Below are positions 40,130 through 48,880 of a stretch of 64,000 nucleotides of DNA, piece after piece. Made by a program: the position numbers and the translations under genes. Source of the stretch: Pseudomonadales bacterium. Its GTDB lineage: Bacteria > Pseudomonadota > Gammaproteobacteria > Pseudomonadales > Azotimanducaceae. Location of the stretch: assembly GCA_007131295.1 (NCBI GenBank), contig SLQW01000040.1, forward strand, positions 1 to 64,000, read 5' to 3'. A model generated the notes under the pieces. The model saw only the letters and a program-made list of their open reading frames with translations. It was not told the DNA's origin and did not search any database. Numbering within the stretch: position 1 is the stretch's first letter; each line of letters starts with the position of its first letter.

Positions 40130-40915
40130 CTACCTCAGAAGTCGGCGCCTGATCGCACCGGACGCCACGTCGATGATCAGGACGACGAGAATTGTCAGCA
40201 GCAGCACCGCGGCCGCCTTCTCGAAGTGGCGATAGCGCAGCGTGTTGAGGAGCACGCCACCGACGCCGCCGGCGCCGACTACGCCGAGCACGGCGGAAGC
40301 GCGGATATTCAATTCGAAGCGGAACAGCCAGTGGGCGACGATCTCGGGCAGGACCTGCGGCACCACCGCATAGCGCAGGGCCAGCAGGCGTGACCCGCCG
40401 GCGGCCTGCACCGCTTCGACCGGTCCCATGTCGATGGATTCCACCACTTCCGCACCGAGCTTGGTGAGCATGCCCACCGAGGAGATCCCAATGGCCAGGG
40501 CGCCGGCAAAGGGGCCGAGCCCCACGATGGGGACGAAGTAGATCGCGAGCAGAATCTCAGGAAAGGCCCGTGCCGTGGCTGAGATCAGCTTCACCAGACG
40601 GGCGATGCGCGGAAACAGCGTGCGGGCGCCGAGCAGCGCCAGCGGCAGCGACAGCAGTGCGGCGATGATCGTGCCGATCCAGGCGATCTGGATGGACTCG
40701 ATGAGCGCGGGCAGTACCCGAGAGGCCCCGTAGCTCATGTCGGCGGGATAAAAGAAGCCGAGTACCGTGACCATCTGCTGCGGCAGATTCGCCAGCGCTC
40801 CCGGCGTCAGATCGATCGCCCAGGCGCAGAGCAGGAAGACGATCGCAACGCCGAGCGTCACCTGGGTCGCCCAACCGACCCCGGGCGGTGGCCGCAAGGC
40901 AGCCTTCGTGCTCAT
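40130..40915 (-). CDS. phnE: Phosphonate-type ABC transporter permease (second PhnE)
   Basis: 261-residue inner-membrane permease of the PhnE type (substrates phosphonate, phosphite or related oxyanions). The ABC-interaction EAA loop region is SIDMGPVEAVQAAGGSRLLA, followed by the FELNIRASAVLGVVGAGGVG segment diagnostic of PhnE. Start ATG overlaps the stop of the first PhnE gene (ATGA). Last of the phnD-phnC-phnE-phnE unit. Confidence 0.9.
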   Translation of the reverse strand: MSTKAALRPPPGVGWATQVTLGVAIVFLLCAWAIDLTPGALANLPQQMVTVLGFFYPADMSYGASRVLPALIESIQIAWIGTIIAALLSLPLALLGARTLFPRIARLVKLISATARAFPEILLAIYFVPIVGLGPFAGALAIGISSVGMLTKLGAEVVESIDMGPVEAVQAAGGSRLLALRYAVVPQVLPEIVAHWLFRFELNIRASAVLGVVGAGGVGGVLLNTLRYRHFEKAAAVLLLTILVVLIIDVASGAIRRRLLR

Positions 40916-41703
40916 GCCAGCCGCCTGCGGATCGCCTCGGAGATCTGCTCGATGACGAGCACGATCACGAGGACCGAGAGCACGATCAGCGTGACCCGGG
41001 GGTACTCGAAGGTGCTGCGCTGGGTCTCGAGCACCATGCCGATGCCGCCGGCACCCACCAGACCCAGGATCATCGAAGCGCGCACGTTCAGCTCGAACGC
41101 GTACAGCGCATAGGACACGTAGTGCGGCAGTGCCTGTGGTATGGCGCCGAACTGAAGCATGGCGAGCCAGCTGCCGCCAGCGGCGCGCACCGCCTCGGGC
41201 ACGCCCATGTCGATGGCCTCGAGGGACTCGGACCATAGTTTGGAGATGACGGCGATGGTGAAGACGGTCAGCGCCAGTGCGCCGGCGACGGGACCGAAGC
41301 CGACCGCGGCCGCGAACAGCATGGCCCAGAACAGGTCCGGGAGCGTGCGCAGCACGTTCATGACGTTCCGGTCCAGGAACCATACGAGCACACCGGGCGT
41401 CAGATTGCGGGCCGCGAGCACCGCCACCGGCACCGCCAGGATGCCGCCGATCACAGTCCCGACCACGGCGATCTGCAGGGTTTCCAGCAGCGGTGCGAGC
41501 AGGCGTGGGAAGTAGCTGAACTCCGGCGGCCAGGACTCGACGAGGAGCCGACTGCCGCCCGGCAGGTTGCAGGCGAGCTCCGTCAGAGAGAAGCCGATGC
41601 CGCGTGCCGACCACACTGTCATCATGGTGACGCCGAGCAGCGTGCCCAGGATCAAAGCCCAGTTCCGGGCGGGGCGCAGCGGCCGCATGGCGCTGTCGTT
41701 CAC
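40912..41703 (-). CDS. phnE: Phosphonate-type ABC transporter permease (first PhnE)
   Basis: 263 residues, about six membrane helices, with the same diagnostic segments as its neighbour: AIDMGVPEAVRAAGGSWLAM and FELNVRASMILGLVGAGGIG. The two permeases probably form a heterodimer in place of the PhnE homodimer. Its ATG overlaps the phnC stop by four bases. Substrate not determined by sequence. Confidence 0.9.
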   Translation of the reverse strand: MNDSAMRPLRPARNWALILGTLLGVTMMTVWSARGIGFSLTELACNLPGGSRLLVESWPPEFSYFPRLLAPLLETLQIAVVGTVIGGILAVPVAVLAARNLTPGVLVWFLDRNVMNVLRTLPDLFWAMLFAAAVGFGPVAGALALTVFTIAVISKLWSESLEAIDMGVPEAVRAAGGSWLAMLQFGAIPQALPHYVSYALYAFELNVRASMILGLVGAGGIGMVLETQRSTFEYPRVTLIVLSVLVIVLVIEQISEAIRRRLA

Positions 41704-42491
41704 GGCGCTGCATCCTCATCGAGAAGATCGCCCGCATCCGGATCGCGCCCGTAGATGTGCCGGAAATCGGCCTGGGTCACGGAATCGGCGCTGCCGTCAT
41801 AGACCAGCTCGCCGGCGCGCAGGCCGACGATGCGCCGGCCGTAGCGACGCGCGAGGTCAAGAAAGTGCAGGTTCACCAGCGTGGTGATACCGAGTTCCTG
41901 ATTGATGCGCACAAGATCCCGCATGATCTGATGCGTCGTGACGGGATCCAGGGAGGCCACCGGCTCGTCGGCGAGGATGATTGCCGGCTCCTGCGCCAGC
42001 GCGCGGGCGATGCCCACCCGCTGCTGCTGGCCTCCGGAGAGGTCGCCCGCCCGCACCCAGGCCTTTTCGGTCATGCCGACCCGCTCCAGCGCGCGGAAAG
42101 CAACCTCCCGGTCCGCTTCCGGCCACAGATTGAACATGGCGCGCCAGCCCGGGACGTGCGCCACCCGGCCCACCAGAACATTGGTCATCACACTCAGCCG
42201 GCGCGTGATGCGGAAGTCCTGAAAGATCATGCCCACCTGGGCTCGCAGTCGACGAAGCTCGCTGCCTTCCTTGCGTGGTACCACCTGGCCCTGCACCTCG
42301 ACGCTGCCGGAGGTCAGTGGCGTCAGGCCGTTCACGGCGCGCAGCAGGGTCGACTTGCCGGCCCCGGACGACCCGACGACCACCACGAACTCCCCGGGCT
42401 CGATGCTGAGATCGATGCCGGCGAGACCGACTGCACCGTTGGGGTAGACGACGCGGGCGTCCTGAAAACGGATGGCGGGTCGGCTGGTCAT
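41700..42491 (-). CDS. phnC: Phosphonate-type ABC transporter ATPase
   Basis: 263-residue ABC ATPase: Walker A GSSGAGKSTLLRAVNG, signature LSGGQQQRVGIARAL, Walker B IILADEPVASLD. Start chosen at the ATG 42491 (MTSRPAIRFQDARVVYPNG); a longer frame to 42596 has no family-like residues. Lies 25 bases downstream of phnD and overlaps the first phnE. Confidence 0.92.
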   Translation of the reverse strand: MTSRPAIRFQDARVVYPNGAVGLAGIDLSIEPGEFVVVVGSSGAGKSTLLRAVNGLTPLTSGSVEVQGQVVPRKEGSELRRLRAQVGMIFQDFRITRRLSVMTNVLVGRVAHVPGWRAMFNLWPEADREVAFRALERVGMTEKAWVRAGDLSGGQQQRVGIARALAQEPAIILADEPVASLDPVTTHQIMRDLVRINQELGITTLVNLHFLDLARRYGRRIVGLRAGELVYDGSADSVTQADFRHIYGRDPDAGDLLDEDAAP

Positions 42492-42516
42492 GCGCTCGCG
42501 GCTCCTTCTCGGTCGG

Positions 42517-43455
42517 TCAGCGACGGAGACGATCGTAGCTGGCCGCGACCGGATCGTAGGCCCCCGCCGCAATGGGCTCGAACCCATCGATGTCATAGAG
42601 GATCCGCAGGACGCGCTGTTCCTGGGGCAGGTGCTGCTGTGCGGCCTCTAGGGAGATGAAGGCGGCGATCAGTGCCGTGCGCAGGTCTTCCGGCAGGCCT
42701 GGCCGCAGCGTCACGCCATCGTTGGGGATCATCGGTGCGTGATTGAAGCGGATCACCCGCTGGCCGACGTCGGGGTATTGCGCGCGCACCATTCTGCGAG
42801 CGTCTTCATAGGACACGCCGAAGCGGACGTCTCCGGCGCGCACCGCAAGCACGGCCGCATCGTGGCCACCGACGTAGAGTCCGCGCACGTCCGCCTCAGG
42901 GTCGATGCCTGAATCAAGCAATTGAAGCGCCGGGAACAGGTAACCCGACGTGGAGTTGGGGTCGGTGAACGCCACGGTCGCCCCCCGCACCTGGGCGATG
43001 TCTCCCTGGCAGAACAGCATGCCGTTCTCGTCCGGCTCGGGAGGCGCGTCACACACGTTTGGATCGTTGGTCAGCCACTGGGTGCGATAGCCGATTTCGC
43101 CGTCGCGAACGGCGATCAGTATGGGCTCGAGATCGTAGCGACGCATGCCTAGCATGGCGGCGAACGGTGGCAGCATGCCGATATCCGCTCTGCCGGCACC
43201 CATGGCTTCCACCAGTCCGGTGTAATCCATGGGCACGAAGCTACGCACGGGTATACCGAGTTCCCGCTCCAGGTGGTCGGTCAAGGGGTCGAGATTGTCC
43301 ACGAGCATCTCGGCTTCGAGCATCGGGACCTGCCCCAGCACCAGCGTATTCGGCCAGCCGCGCTCGTCCACCTGCTCACCCGGACAGCAGCCCCCGAGCC
43401 AGATGGCCAGGAGCAGGGTGGCGAGGCTGCGGGATCGGATACGCATAAGTCGCAT
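42517..43455 (-). CDS. phnD: Phosphonate/phosphite-type ABC transporter binding lipoprotein
   Basis: 312-residue substrate-binding protein of the PhnD/PtxB family. The N-terminus LATLLLAIWLGGCCPGEQ contains a lipobox (LGGC), so a lipoprotein. Diagnostic parts: DNLDPLTDHLERELGIPVRS, PMDYTGLVEAMGAGRADIGM and FTDPNSTSGYLFPALQLLDS. First gene of a phnD-phnC-phnE-phnE unit. Family members bind phosphonates, phosphite, hypophosphite or other oxyanions. No C-P lyase, phosphonatase or phosphite dehydrogenase gene lies in the window. Two start codons are possible (43455 or 43446). Confidence 0.9.
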   Translation of the reverse strand: MRLMRIRSRSLATLLLAIWLGGCCPGEQVDERGWPNTLVLGQVPMLEAEMLVDNLDPLTDHLERELGIPVRSFVPMDYTGLVEAMGAGRADIGMLPPFAAMLGMRRYDLEPILIAVRDGEIGYRTQWLTNDPNVCDAPPEPDENGMLFCQGDIAQVRGATVAFTDPNSTSGYLFPALQLLDSGIDPEADVRGLYVGGHDAAVLAVRAGDVRFGVSYEDARRMVRAQYPDVGQRVIRFNHAPMIPNDGVTLRPGLPEDLRTALIAAFISLEAAQQHLPQEQRVLRILYDIDGFEPIAAGAYDPVAASYDRLRR

Positions 43456-43617
43456 GCTAGCTCAGCTCGAACACCTGCGGATCACGAAGTCATCAGTCCG
43501 TGCGCGGGTGCGACCTCCGTTTGGCGTCACCGACGCACACCTGCTCCGGACGATCGCCCACGCCGAGTCGCAGCCGAGCGACGCATACTCGGCTTGGGAC
43601 GAGGGCTGGAGGCGGCA

Positions 43618-44664
43618 ATGGAGATCGCGACCGAGGACTGGCTGCGGCTGGCTGCTGCTGAAGGCATCGGGCCTATGCGCTGGGGGGCCCTGATGCGCGA
43701 GGAGGCAGCGGAGGCCGTGGCAGAAAGCTGGCTTCGCTGCGCCCGAGCCGAGGTTCCGCCGGTGCGCATCGAGGCGCTGCTAGCGCGCTGCGCCGAATGC
43801 GATATAGAGGTCGTCACGCCGGCTCACCGTCACTATCCCGCGCCGCTGGTCATGATCCCGGATCCACCGGCAGTGCTTTACGTACGTGGTGACGTGGGTG
43901 TGCTCGGAGCGTTGCAGATCGCTGTCGTCGGCGCGCGCAGTGCCTCGCGGCGTGGGCTCGCCGACGCGGCCTGGATTGCGGCAGAGCTGGCTGCTCACAG
44001 CCTGGTCGTCACCAGCGGTCTCGCGCTCGGCATCGATGCTGCCGCACACGCCGCAGCCCTGGATGCCGGCGGATCCACCATTGCGGTGCTCGGCAGCGGC
44101 CTCGACCAGGTCCATCCGCGCCGGCATCTCGCCCTGGCGCGCCGGGTTGCCCAGCAGGGTGCCCTGGTCAGTGAGTTCGCCCCCGGAACGCCGCCTGCGC
44201 CGCATCACTTTCCCCGCCGTAACCGCATCATCAGCGGGTTGTGTCTGGGGGTCGTGGTGGTGGAAGCAAGCGAGCGTTCCGGGTCGCTGATCACCGCCCG
44301 ACTCGCGGCGGCGCAGGGCCGCGAAGTCTTCGCCATGCCTACCACCGCACGGGACCCTGGCGGTGCCGGCTGCCATCGTCTTATCCGAGACGGTGCTCGC
44401 CTGCTGACCTCATTGGACGACCTGCTGGAGGAACTGCCGCCGGAGCTCGTCGAGGATCTGCAGATACCCGCGCTGCGAGAGGCGATGGACAGCAGCGGTG
44501 ATGACGACTCACTCTTGCGCCACTTCGATGCCGACGGCACCGCCTTCGACGTGTTGCTTGCGCGTTCGGGCCTCGCCGCCTCAGAACTCAATGCGCGCCT
44601 GTTCCACCTCGAACTCGAAGGCCGCGTCGTGCGCGAGCGGCAGCGCTGGGTCCGCCTCCATTAG
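43618..44664 (+). CDS. dprA: DNA processing protein DprA (Smf)
   Basis: Transformation protein that binds incoming single-stranded DNA and loads RecA. 348 residues from the ATG at 43618 (GGAGG 5 bases upstream). Rossmann-fold segments VVGARSASRRGLADAAW and TSGLALGIDAAAHAAALDAG, plus FPRRNRIISGL, followed by a C-terminal winged-helix domain (about 290-348; TAFDVLLARSGLAASELNARL). Adjacent to tsaC and aroE in the usual order but separated from def and the LysM gene by the accessory block. Divergent from phnD. Confidence 0.95.
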   Translation: MEIATEDWLRLAAAEGIGPMRWGALMREEAAEAVAESWLRCARAEVPPVRIEALLARCAECDIEVVTPAHRHYPAPLVMIPDPPAVLYVRGDVGVLGALQIAVVGARSASRRGLADAAWIAAELAAHSLVVTSGLALGIDAAAHAAALDAGGSTIAVLGSGLDQVHPRRHLALARRVAQQGALVSEFAPGTPPAPHHFPRRNRIISGLCLGVVVVEASERSGSLITARLAAAQGREVFAMPTTARDPGGAGCHRLIRDGARLLTSLDDLLEELPPELVEDLQIPALREAMDSSGDDDSLLRHFDADGTAFDVLLARSGLAASELNARLFHLELEGRVVRERQRWVRLH

Positions 44665-44722
44665 CTGGCACAGCGATGCTATGCTCGCCGCCCCCGGAGT
44701 TGCCGGCAGAAAAGGGGCGCGG

Positions 44723-45295
44723 ATGACCTTGCGTAGAGACCATCAGCATCTCGAACTCGCGGTAGCGACGCTGCGGGCGGGTGGCGTGGTGGCCCATGCG
44801 ACCGAGGGCGTCTGGGGACTGGCCTGCGATCCCTTCGCCCCGACGGCCGTCCGCGAGCTTCTGACTCTGAAGTCACGACCGATGCACAAGGGACTCATCC
44901 TCATCTGTGCCGAACTCGCCCAGGTGCTGCCGCTGCTGCAACCCCTGACCGACGCCGATCGCCGGCGCATCGAGGCGCCTTCTGAACGCCCCGTCACCTG
45001 GCTTCTCCCATGCCGAAAAGATGTGCCGGAACTCCTGCGCGGCCGCCATGCGACCCTGGCCATTCGTGTGACCCGGCACGAGCAGGCGCGAGAAGTCTGT
45101 CGGCGCTTCGGTTTGCCTGTCGTGTCCACGTCCGCCAATCCGGAGGGCCGCTCGCCCGCGCTGACGGCGCTGCGGGTCAGGCAGTACTTCGGCTCCGCGG
45201 TCGACTTTGTTTTGCCTGGACAGCTGGGTGGGGCTGCGGGTCCATCCGAGATCCGGGGCCTCGACGGCAGCGTTCTGCGGTGCTCCGGGCCATGA
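44723..45295 (+). CDS. tsaC: Threonylcarbamoyl-AMP synthase TsaC
   Basis: YrdC/Sua5-type enzyme that makes threonylcarbamoyl-AMP for t6A37 in ANN-decoding tRNAs. 190 residues from the ATG at 44723 (AAGGGG Shine-Dalgarno). Family segments GGVVAHATEGVWGLACDPF and STSANPEGRSP (substrate loop). Stop overlaps aroE by ATGA. Lacks the C-terminal Sua5 extension, as expected for TsaC. Confidence 0.95.
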   Translation: MTLRRDHQHLELAVATLRAGGVVAHATEGVWGLACDPFAPTAVRELLTLKSRPMHKGLILICAELAQVLPLLQPLTDADRRRIEAPSERPVTWLLPCRKDVPELLRGRHATLAIRVTRHEQAREVCRRFGLPVVSTSANPEGRSPALTALRVRQYFGSAVDFVLPGQLGGAAGPSEIRGLDGSVLRCSGP

Positions 45296-46119
45296 GCCTG
45301 GATCGCTATGCGGTCTTCGGCCATCCGGTTGCGCATAGCCTCTCTCCGCGCATTCATAGCTGGTTCGCCGAGCAGACCGGAGAGCGCATCGATTACCGCG
45401 CGTTCGAGGCGCCGCTCGATGATTTTGCCGGCACGCTGCGCGACTTCTTCGCCTCGGGAGGACGGGGCGCCAACGTCACCGTGCCTTTCAAGGGTGAAGC
45501 GAGCATGTTGGCCGATGAGCGCGATGCTCGGGTCGAACGCTCCGGCGCGGCTAATACTCTGCGCCGCGATGCAGATGGACGCATCCGCGCATTCAATACG
45601 GATGGCATCGGCCTGCTGAGGGATCTGGTACACAACCTCGGTGTGGATCTTGCGGGTCGCAGCGTCGTCCTGCTCGGAGCAGGGGGGGCAGCAGCAGGAG
45701 TGATCGAGCCTCTGCTCGAAGCTGGCCCTGCCTGCCTCATTATCGGCAACCGCACGCCGCGGCGTGCGCAGGAACTCGCACGTCGGTTCGCTGATCTCGG
45801 TCCGGTAGCGGCGGAGGCGCTGGCCGACCTGCCCGCCGCCGACGTCATCATCAATGCCACGGCGGCGAGTCTCGACGGGGGCCTGCCGGAGTTGGCGCCA
45901 GGGGTCGTGAAGTCGCAGACCTTCGCCTACGACATGGTGTACGCTGCGCGCCCGACACCGTTCCTCGCGCGCTGCCGGGAGCTCGGCGCGGCGCGCACTG
46001 CCGACGGACTCGGCATGCTCGTCGAGCAAGCCGCCGAGGCGTTCCTCATCTGGCGCGGTGTGCGGCCGGACACGGGCGGTGTCCTGACGCGACTGCGTGC
46101 ATCCGTCGCGGAGGTTTGA
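45292..46119 (+). CDS. aroE: Shikimate dehydrogenase
   Basis: NADP-dependent reduction of 3-dehydroshikimate in aromatic amino acid synthesis. 275 residues. Shikimate-site segment GHPVAHSLSPRIHSWF, catalytic Lys in NVTVPFKG, catalytic Asp in NTDGIGLL, and NADP loop GAGGAAAGV. Coupled to tsaC (start overlap) and to prlC (stop overlap). Fits the yrdC-aroE neighbourhood of other Gammaproteobacteria. Confidence 0.96.
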   Translation: MSLDRYAVFGHPVAHSLSPRIHSWFAEQTGERIDYRAFEAPLDDFAGTLRDFFASGGRGANVTVPFKGEASMLADERDARVERSGAANTLRRDADGRIRAFNTDGIGLLRDLVHNLGVDLAGRSVVLLGAGGAAAGVIEPLLEAGPACLIIGNRTPRRAQELARRFADLGPVAAEALADLPAADVIINATAASLDGGLPELAPGVVKSQTFAYDMVYAARPTPFLARCRELGAARTADGLGMLVEQAAEAFLIWRGVRPDTGGVLTRLRASVAEV

Positions 46120-48176
46120 TGCCCATGAGCAACCCACTTCTCGAACCCTTGCGCCTTCCCGCTTTCGACCGCATTCGGCCCGAGCATCTGGCTCCGGCAC
46201 TTGATCGGGTGCTTGCGGAGAACGAGCGGGTCATCGAAGCGGCGGCCTCCGCGCCCCCTGCCTGGGATCTGCTGGTCGAGCCGTTGGAAGCCGCCGGCGA
46301 TCGTCTGGCTCGCGTGTGGAGTCCGATTGCGCACCTGCACAGCGTGCGCGACAGCGCGGAGTTGCGTTCGGCGTATGAAGCGGCGCTGCCGCGACTGTCC
46401 GAGTATCACTCGCGTTTCGGTCAGCACCAGGGTCTGTTCGAGGCATATCGGCGGCTCGCCGACAGTCCGGCCTTCGCCGGCTTCGAGCCGGCCCGCCGCG
46501 CCGCTGTGGAGCACGCCCTGCGCGATTTCAGGCTGTCGGGCATCGAACTTCCGGAGGCGGAACGCGAGCGTTTTCGCGCCATCAATCTGCGCCTTTCGGA
46601 ACTGAGCAACCGCTTCTCCCAGCACGTGCTCGATGCTACCGACGCTTTCGAGTTGCCGATCGCAGAGGGGCGACTGGCCGGACTGCCGGAGGTAGACCGG
46701 CAGAAGGCTGTTCGCAATGGCGAAGAACGGGGCAAGGGCCAGCCCGTGATCACCCTCGACGGGCCGACCTACCAGGCGGTCATGATGCACGCGGAAGATC
46801 GGGAGCTGCGCCGGGAGGTCTACGGGGCCTGGACCACCCGTGCCTCGGATCAGGGCCCGAATGCCGGCCGCTTCGACAACGCGCCGCTGATGGAGGAGAT
46901 CCTTGCCCTGCGCAAGGAGCAGGCGGAGCTGCTCGGCTACGGCAACTGGGCTGAGCGACAGCTCGCGGACCGCATGGCCGGGTCCGTTGCGGACGTGCTC
47001 GCGTTCCTGCGCGATCTCGCGGCCCGCGCCCGGCCTCAGGCACAGCGCGAGTACGCTGAGCTGGAGGCCTTTGCGCGCGAAGAGCTCGCCCTCGAGCGGC
47101 TCGAGCCCTGGGACGTCGGCTTCGCGTCGGAGCGCTTGCGCCAGGCGCGGTATGCGATCTCTCAGGAGGCTCTGCGCCCCTATTTCCCTGTTGACCGGGT
47201 GGTATCCGGGCTGTTCGACATCGTCGGGCGGCTGTTCGGCATCCGTGTCACCGAAGTCTCGGGCTGGGCGACCTGGAATCCGAACGTGCGGACCTTCGAG
47301 ATTCGCAGCGACGGCTCGGATGGCACACTGATCGGGCGCTTCTACCTTGATCTCTACGCTCGCCGTCACAAGCAGGGCGGAGCCTGGATGGACAGTTTCG
47401 TCGGTCGTCGGCGGACCCCCGGTGGCAGCCAGGTGCCGGTGGCGTACCTCACCTGCAATTTCGGCGGCCCGGGTCCCGAACGGCCCGCTCTCCTCACCCA
47501 CGATGAGGTCACCACCCTGTTCCATGAATTCGGCCATGGGCTGCACCACATGCTGACCGGGGTCGAGGTGGCCTCGGTAGCCGGCATCAACGGCGTGCCT
47601 TGGGATGCGGTGGAGCTGCCGAGCCAGTTCCTGGAAAACTGGTGCTGGCATCCGGAATCCCTGGCGCTGATCTCCGGCCACTATGAGACCGGGGAAGCCC
47701 TGCCGCAGGCGATGCTCGAGCGCCTGCTCGCCGCCCGCAACTTTCAGTCCGCCATGGCCATGGTCCGGCAGATCGAGTTCGGGCTGTTCGATTTCCGCCT
47801 CCATCACGAGTACCAGCCCGGGGATGCAAGCCAGGTGCGCCGCATCATCGAGGAAGTCCGCGACGAGGTGGCGGTAGTCCGGCCGCCGGCGAGCAACCGC
47901 TTCGAGAACAGCTTCGGCCACATCTTCTCCGGTGGCTATGCGGCCGGTTACTACAGCTACCTTTGGGCCGAAGTCCTGTCCGCGGATGCCTTTTCCCGGT
48001 TCGAGGAGGAAGGCATCTTCGCCGCCGAAGCCGGCGCCGACTTTCTTCATGAAGTACTTCAGCGGGGTGGCAGTGAGCCGCCAGCGACCCTGTTTCGTCG
48101 CTTCCGGGGTCGGGATCCGGACGTCGCGGCGCTGTTGCGCCACAGCGGCATCAATGGCGAGGCGGCCGAGCAGTGA
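46119..48176 (+). CDS. prlC: Oligopeptidase A (M3 family zinc metallopeptidase)
   Basis: Cytoplasmic thimet-type oligopeptidase that degrades signal peptides and short peptides. 685 residues, typical. Zinc motif HEFGH in TLFHEFGHGLHHMLT (about residues 468-482) with the third-ligand Glu about 28 residues later. Signature PIAHLHSVRDSAELR in the N-terminal helical half. Start 46119 (ATGA with aroE) or 46125. Its stop overlaps the following zinc-ribbon gene. Confidence 0.95.
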   Translation: MPMSNPLLEPLRLPAFDRIRPEHLAPALDRVLAENERVIEAAASAPPAWDLLVEPLEAAGDRLARVWSPIAHLHSVRDSAELRSAYEAALPRLSEYHSRFGQHQGLFEAYRRLADSPAFAGFEPARRAAVEHALRDFRLSGIELPEAERERFRAINLRLSELSNRFSQHVLDATDAFELPIAEGRLAGLPEVDRQKAVRNGEERGKGQPVITLDGPTYQAVMMHAEDRELRREVYGAWTTRASDQGPNAGRFDNAPLMEEILALRKEQAELLGYGNWAERQLADRMAGSVADVLAFLRDLAARARPQAQREYAELEAFAREELALERLEPWDVGFASERLRQARYAISQEALRPYFPVDRVVSGLFDIVGRLFGIRVTEVSGWATWNPNVRTFEIRSDGSDGTLIGRFYLDLYARRHKQGGAWMDSFVGRRRTPGGSQVPVAYLTCNFGGPGPERPALLTHDEVTTLFHEFGHGLHHMLTGVEVASVAGINGVPWDAVELPSQFLENWCWHPESLALISGHYETGEALPQAMLERLLAARNFQSAMAMVRQIEFGLFDFRLHHEYQPGDASQVRRIIEEVRDEVAVVRPPASNRFENSFGHIFSGGYAAGYYSYLWAEVLSADAFSRFEEEGIFAAEAGADFLHEVLQRGGSEPPATLFRRFRGRDPDVAALLRHSGINGEAAEQ

Positions 48177-48436
48177 GCGTCCCGACGCAAAAGCGTTTCA
48201 TTGCCGGCGCGGTCTGCCCCCGCTGTGGCGCGCAGGATCGGATTCGTGTGTTCATGGAAGGTGAGCGTACCTTGCGCGAGTGCATCGTCTGCGACTTTGA
48301 GGACGAGCTTTCGGATGCGGGCAGTGACGTACTGCCGAAGGGTCGCCTCGACGGCCCCCGCCGGCCACCGGCTGCATCTGCTGCGAAACCCATGACGTTT
48401 CACCCTCCGAAGCGCAGAAAGTCATCTGACGCCTGA
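48173..48436 (+). CDS. YheV-family zinc-ribbon protein (DUF2387)
   Basis: 87-residue small protein. CPRCG near residue 15 and CIVCDFED near residue 38 form a C-x2-C/C-x2-C zinc-ribbon pair, the hallmark of DUF2387/YheV. The GTG start overlaps the prlC stop (GTGA), the usual context for this gene. Function unknown; a small regulatory or RNA/protein-binding role is possible. Confidence 0.85.
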   Translation: MSVPTQKRFIAGAVCPRCGAQDRIRVFMEGERTLRECIVCDFEDELSDAGSDVLPKGRLDGPRRPPAASAAKPMTFHPPKRRKSSDA

Positions 48437-48880
48437 GCGATTCGGCCGACAGTCACATCGCAGGCGTTCCGGTGCCTGCATTCTGCGCTTCGAGCTGTCA
48501 GATCAATTGAGTTCTCCGCGCTGGTTGCTATAATCTTGATCGCACCGGAAAACCGGGATTTCCCTCCTCGACGGGCTCAGGCTCGCGAAGGAATATCCAG
48601 GTCAGCGCGGGATAACTGGCAGTACCCGGGCGGCACTTCCAGTCGGTTCGTGACGTTTCAGACGAGCACGAATCCCACGGCTCCCTGCAATCGCGGTCCG
48701 TTGCCCATCTTGATTTGCTAGCTCAGGTCGCACGGGCGACCGCCGCCGAGGGCGGCAACAATGTGCGCACGCCTAGCACGCGGGTGAGGCGCACAATGCG
48801 GTTTGTTGTCCAGACCCGAGGTCCCGTTCGGTGCGCATGGCACGACTCGGAGGCTCGGGCCAGAACGGAGTCGTCCAGCC
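48437..48880. other. Gene-free 444-base leader region of the cytochrome oxidase cluster
   Basis: No convincing gene. Holds a small GC-rich hairpin just after yheV (48460-48479; GCAGGC/GCCTGC, no T tract), the probable coxB promoter (48507-48534), and then about 340 bases of predicted untranslated leader. Within the leader are a CCGCC/GGCGG hairpin near 48740 and an inverted repeat TGTGCGC...GCGCACA at about 48761-48796. No known riboswitch class was recognised. Confidence 0.6.
48507..48534 (+). promoter_or_regulatory. Probable sigma-70 promoter of the coxBA cluster
   Basis: TTGAGT (48507-48512), 16-base spacer, perfect TATAAT (48529-48534). Predicted start near 48541, leaving a leader of about 340 bases before the coxB ATG. 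Confidence 0.6.

Noticed and set aside
45927-48143. 738-codon open frame on the minus strand opposite prlC and aroE
   Set aside because: No family-like motifs, and it lies entirely opposite two clear genes; a GC-driven shadow.
48460-48479. GCAGGC/GCCTGC hairpin after the YheV-type gene
   Set aside because: Short stem without a T tract; mentioned only in the leader region.
48536-48721. 61-codon open frame beginning with TTG in the leader of coxB
   Set aside because: It starts exactly at the inferred transcription start with no Shine-Dalgarno, and has no recognisable motif.
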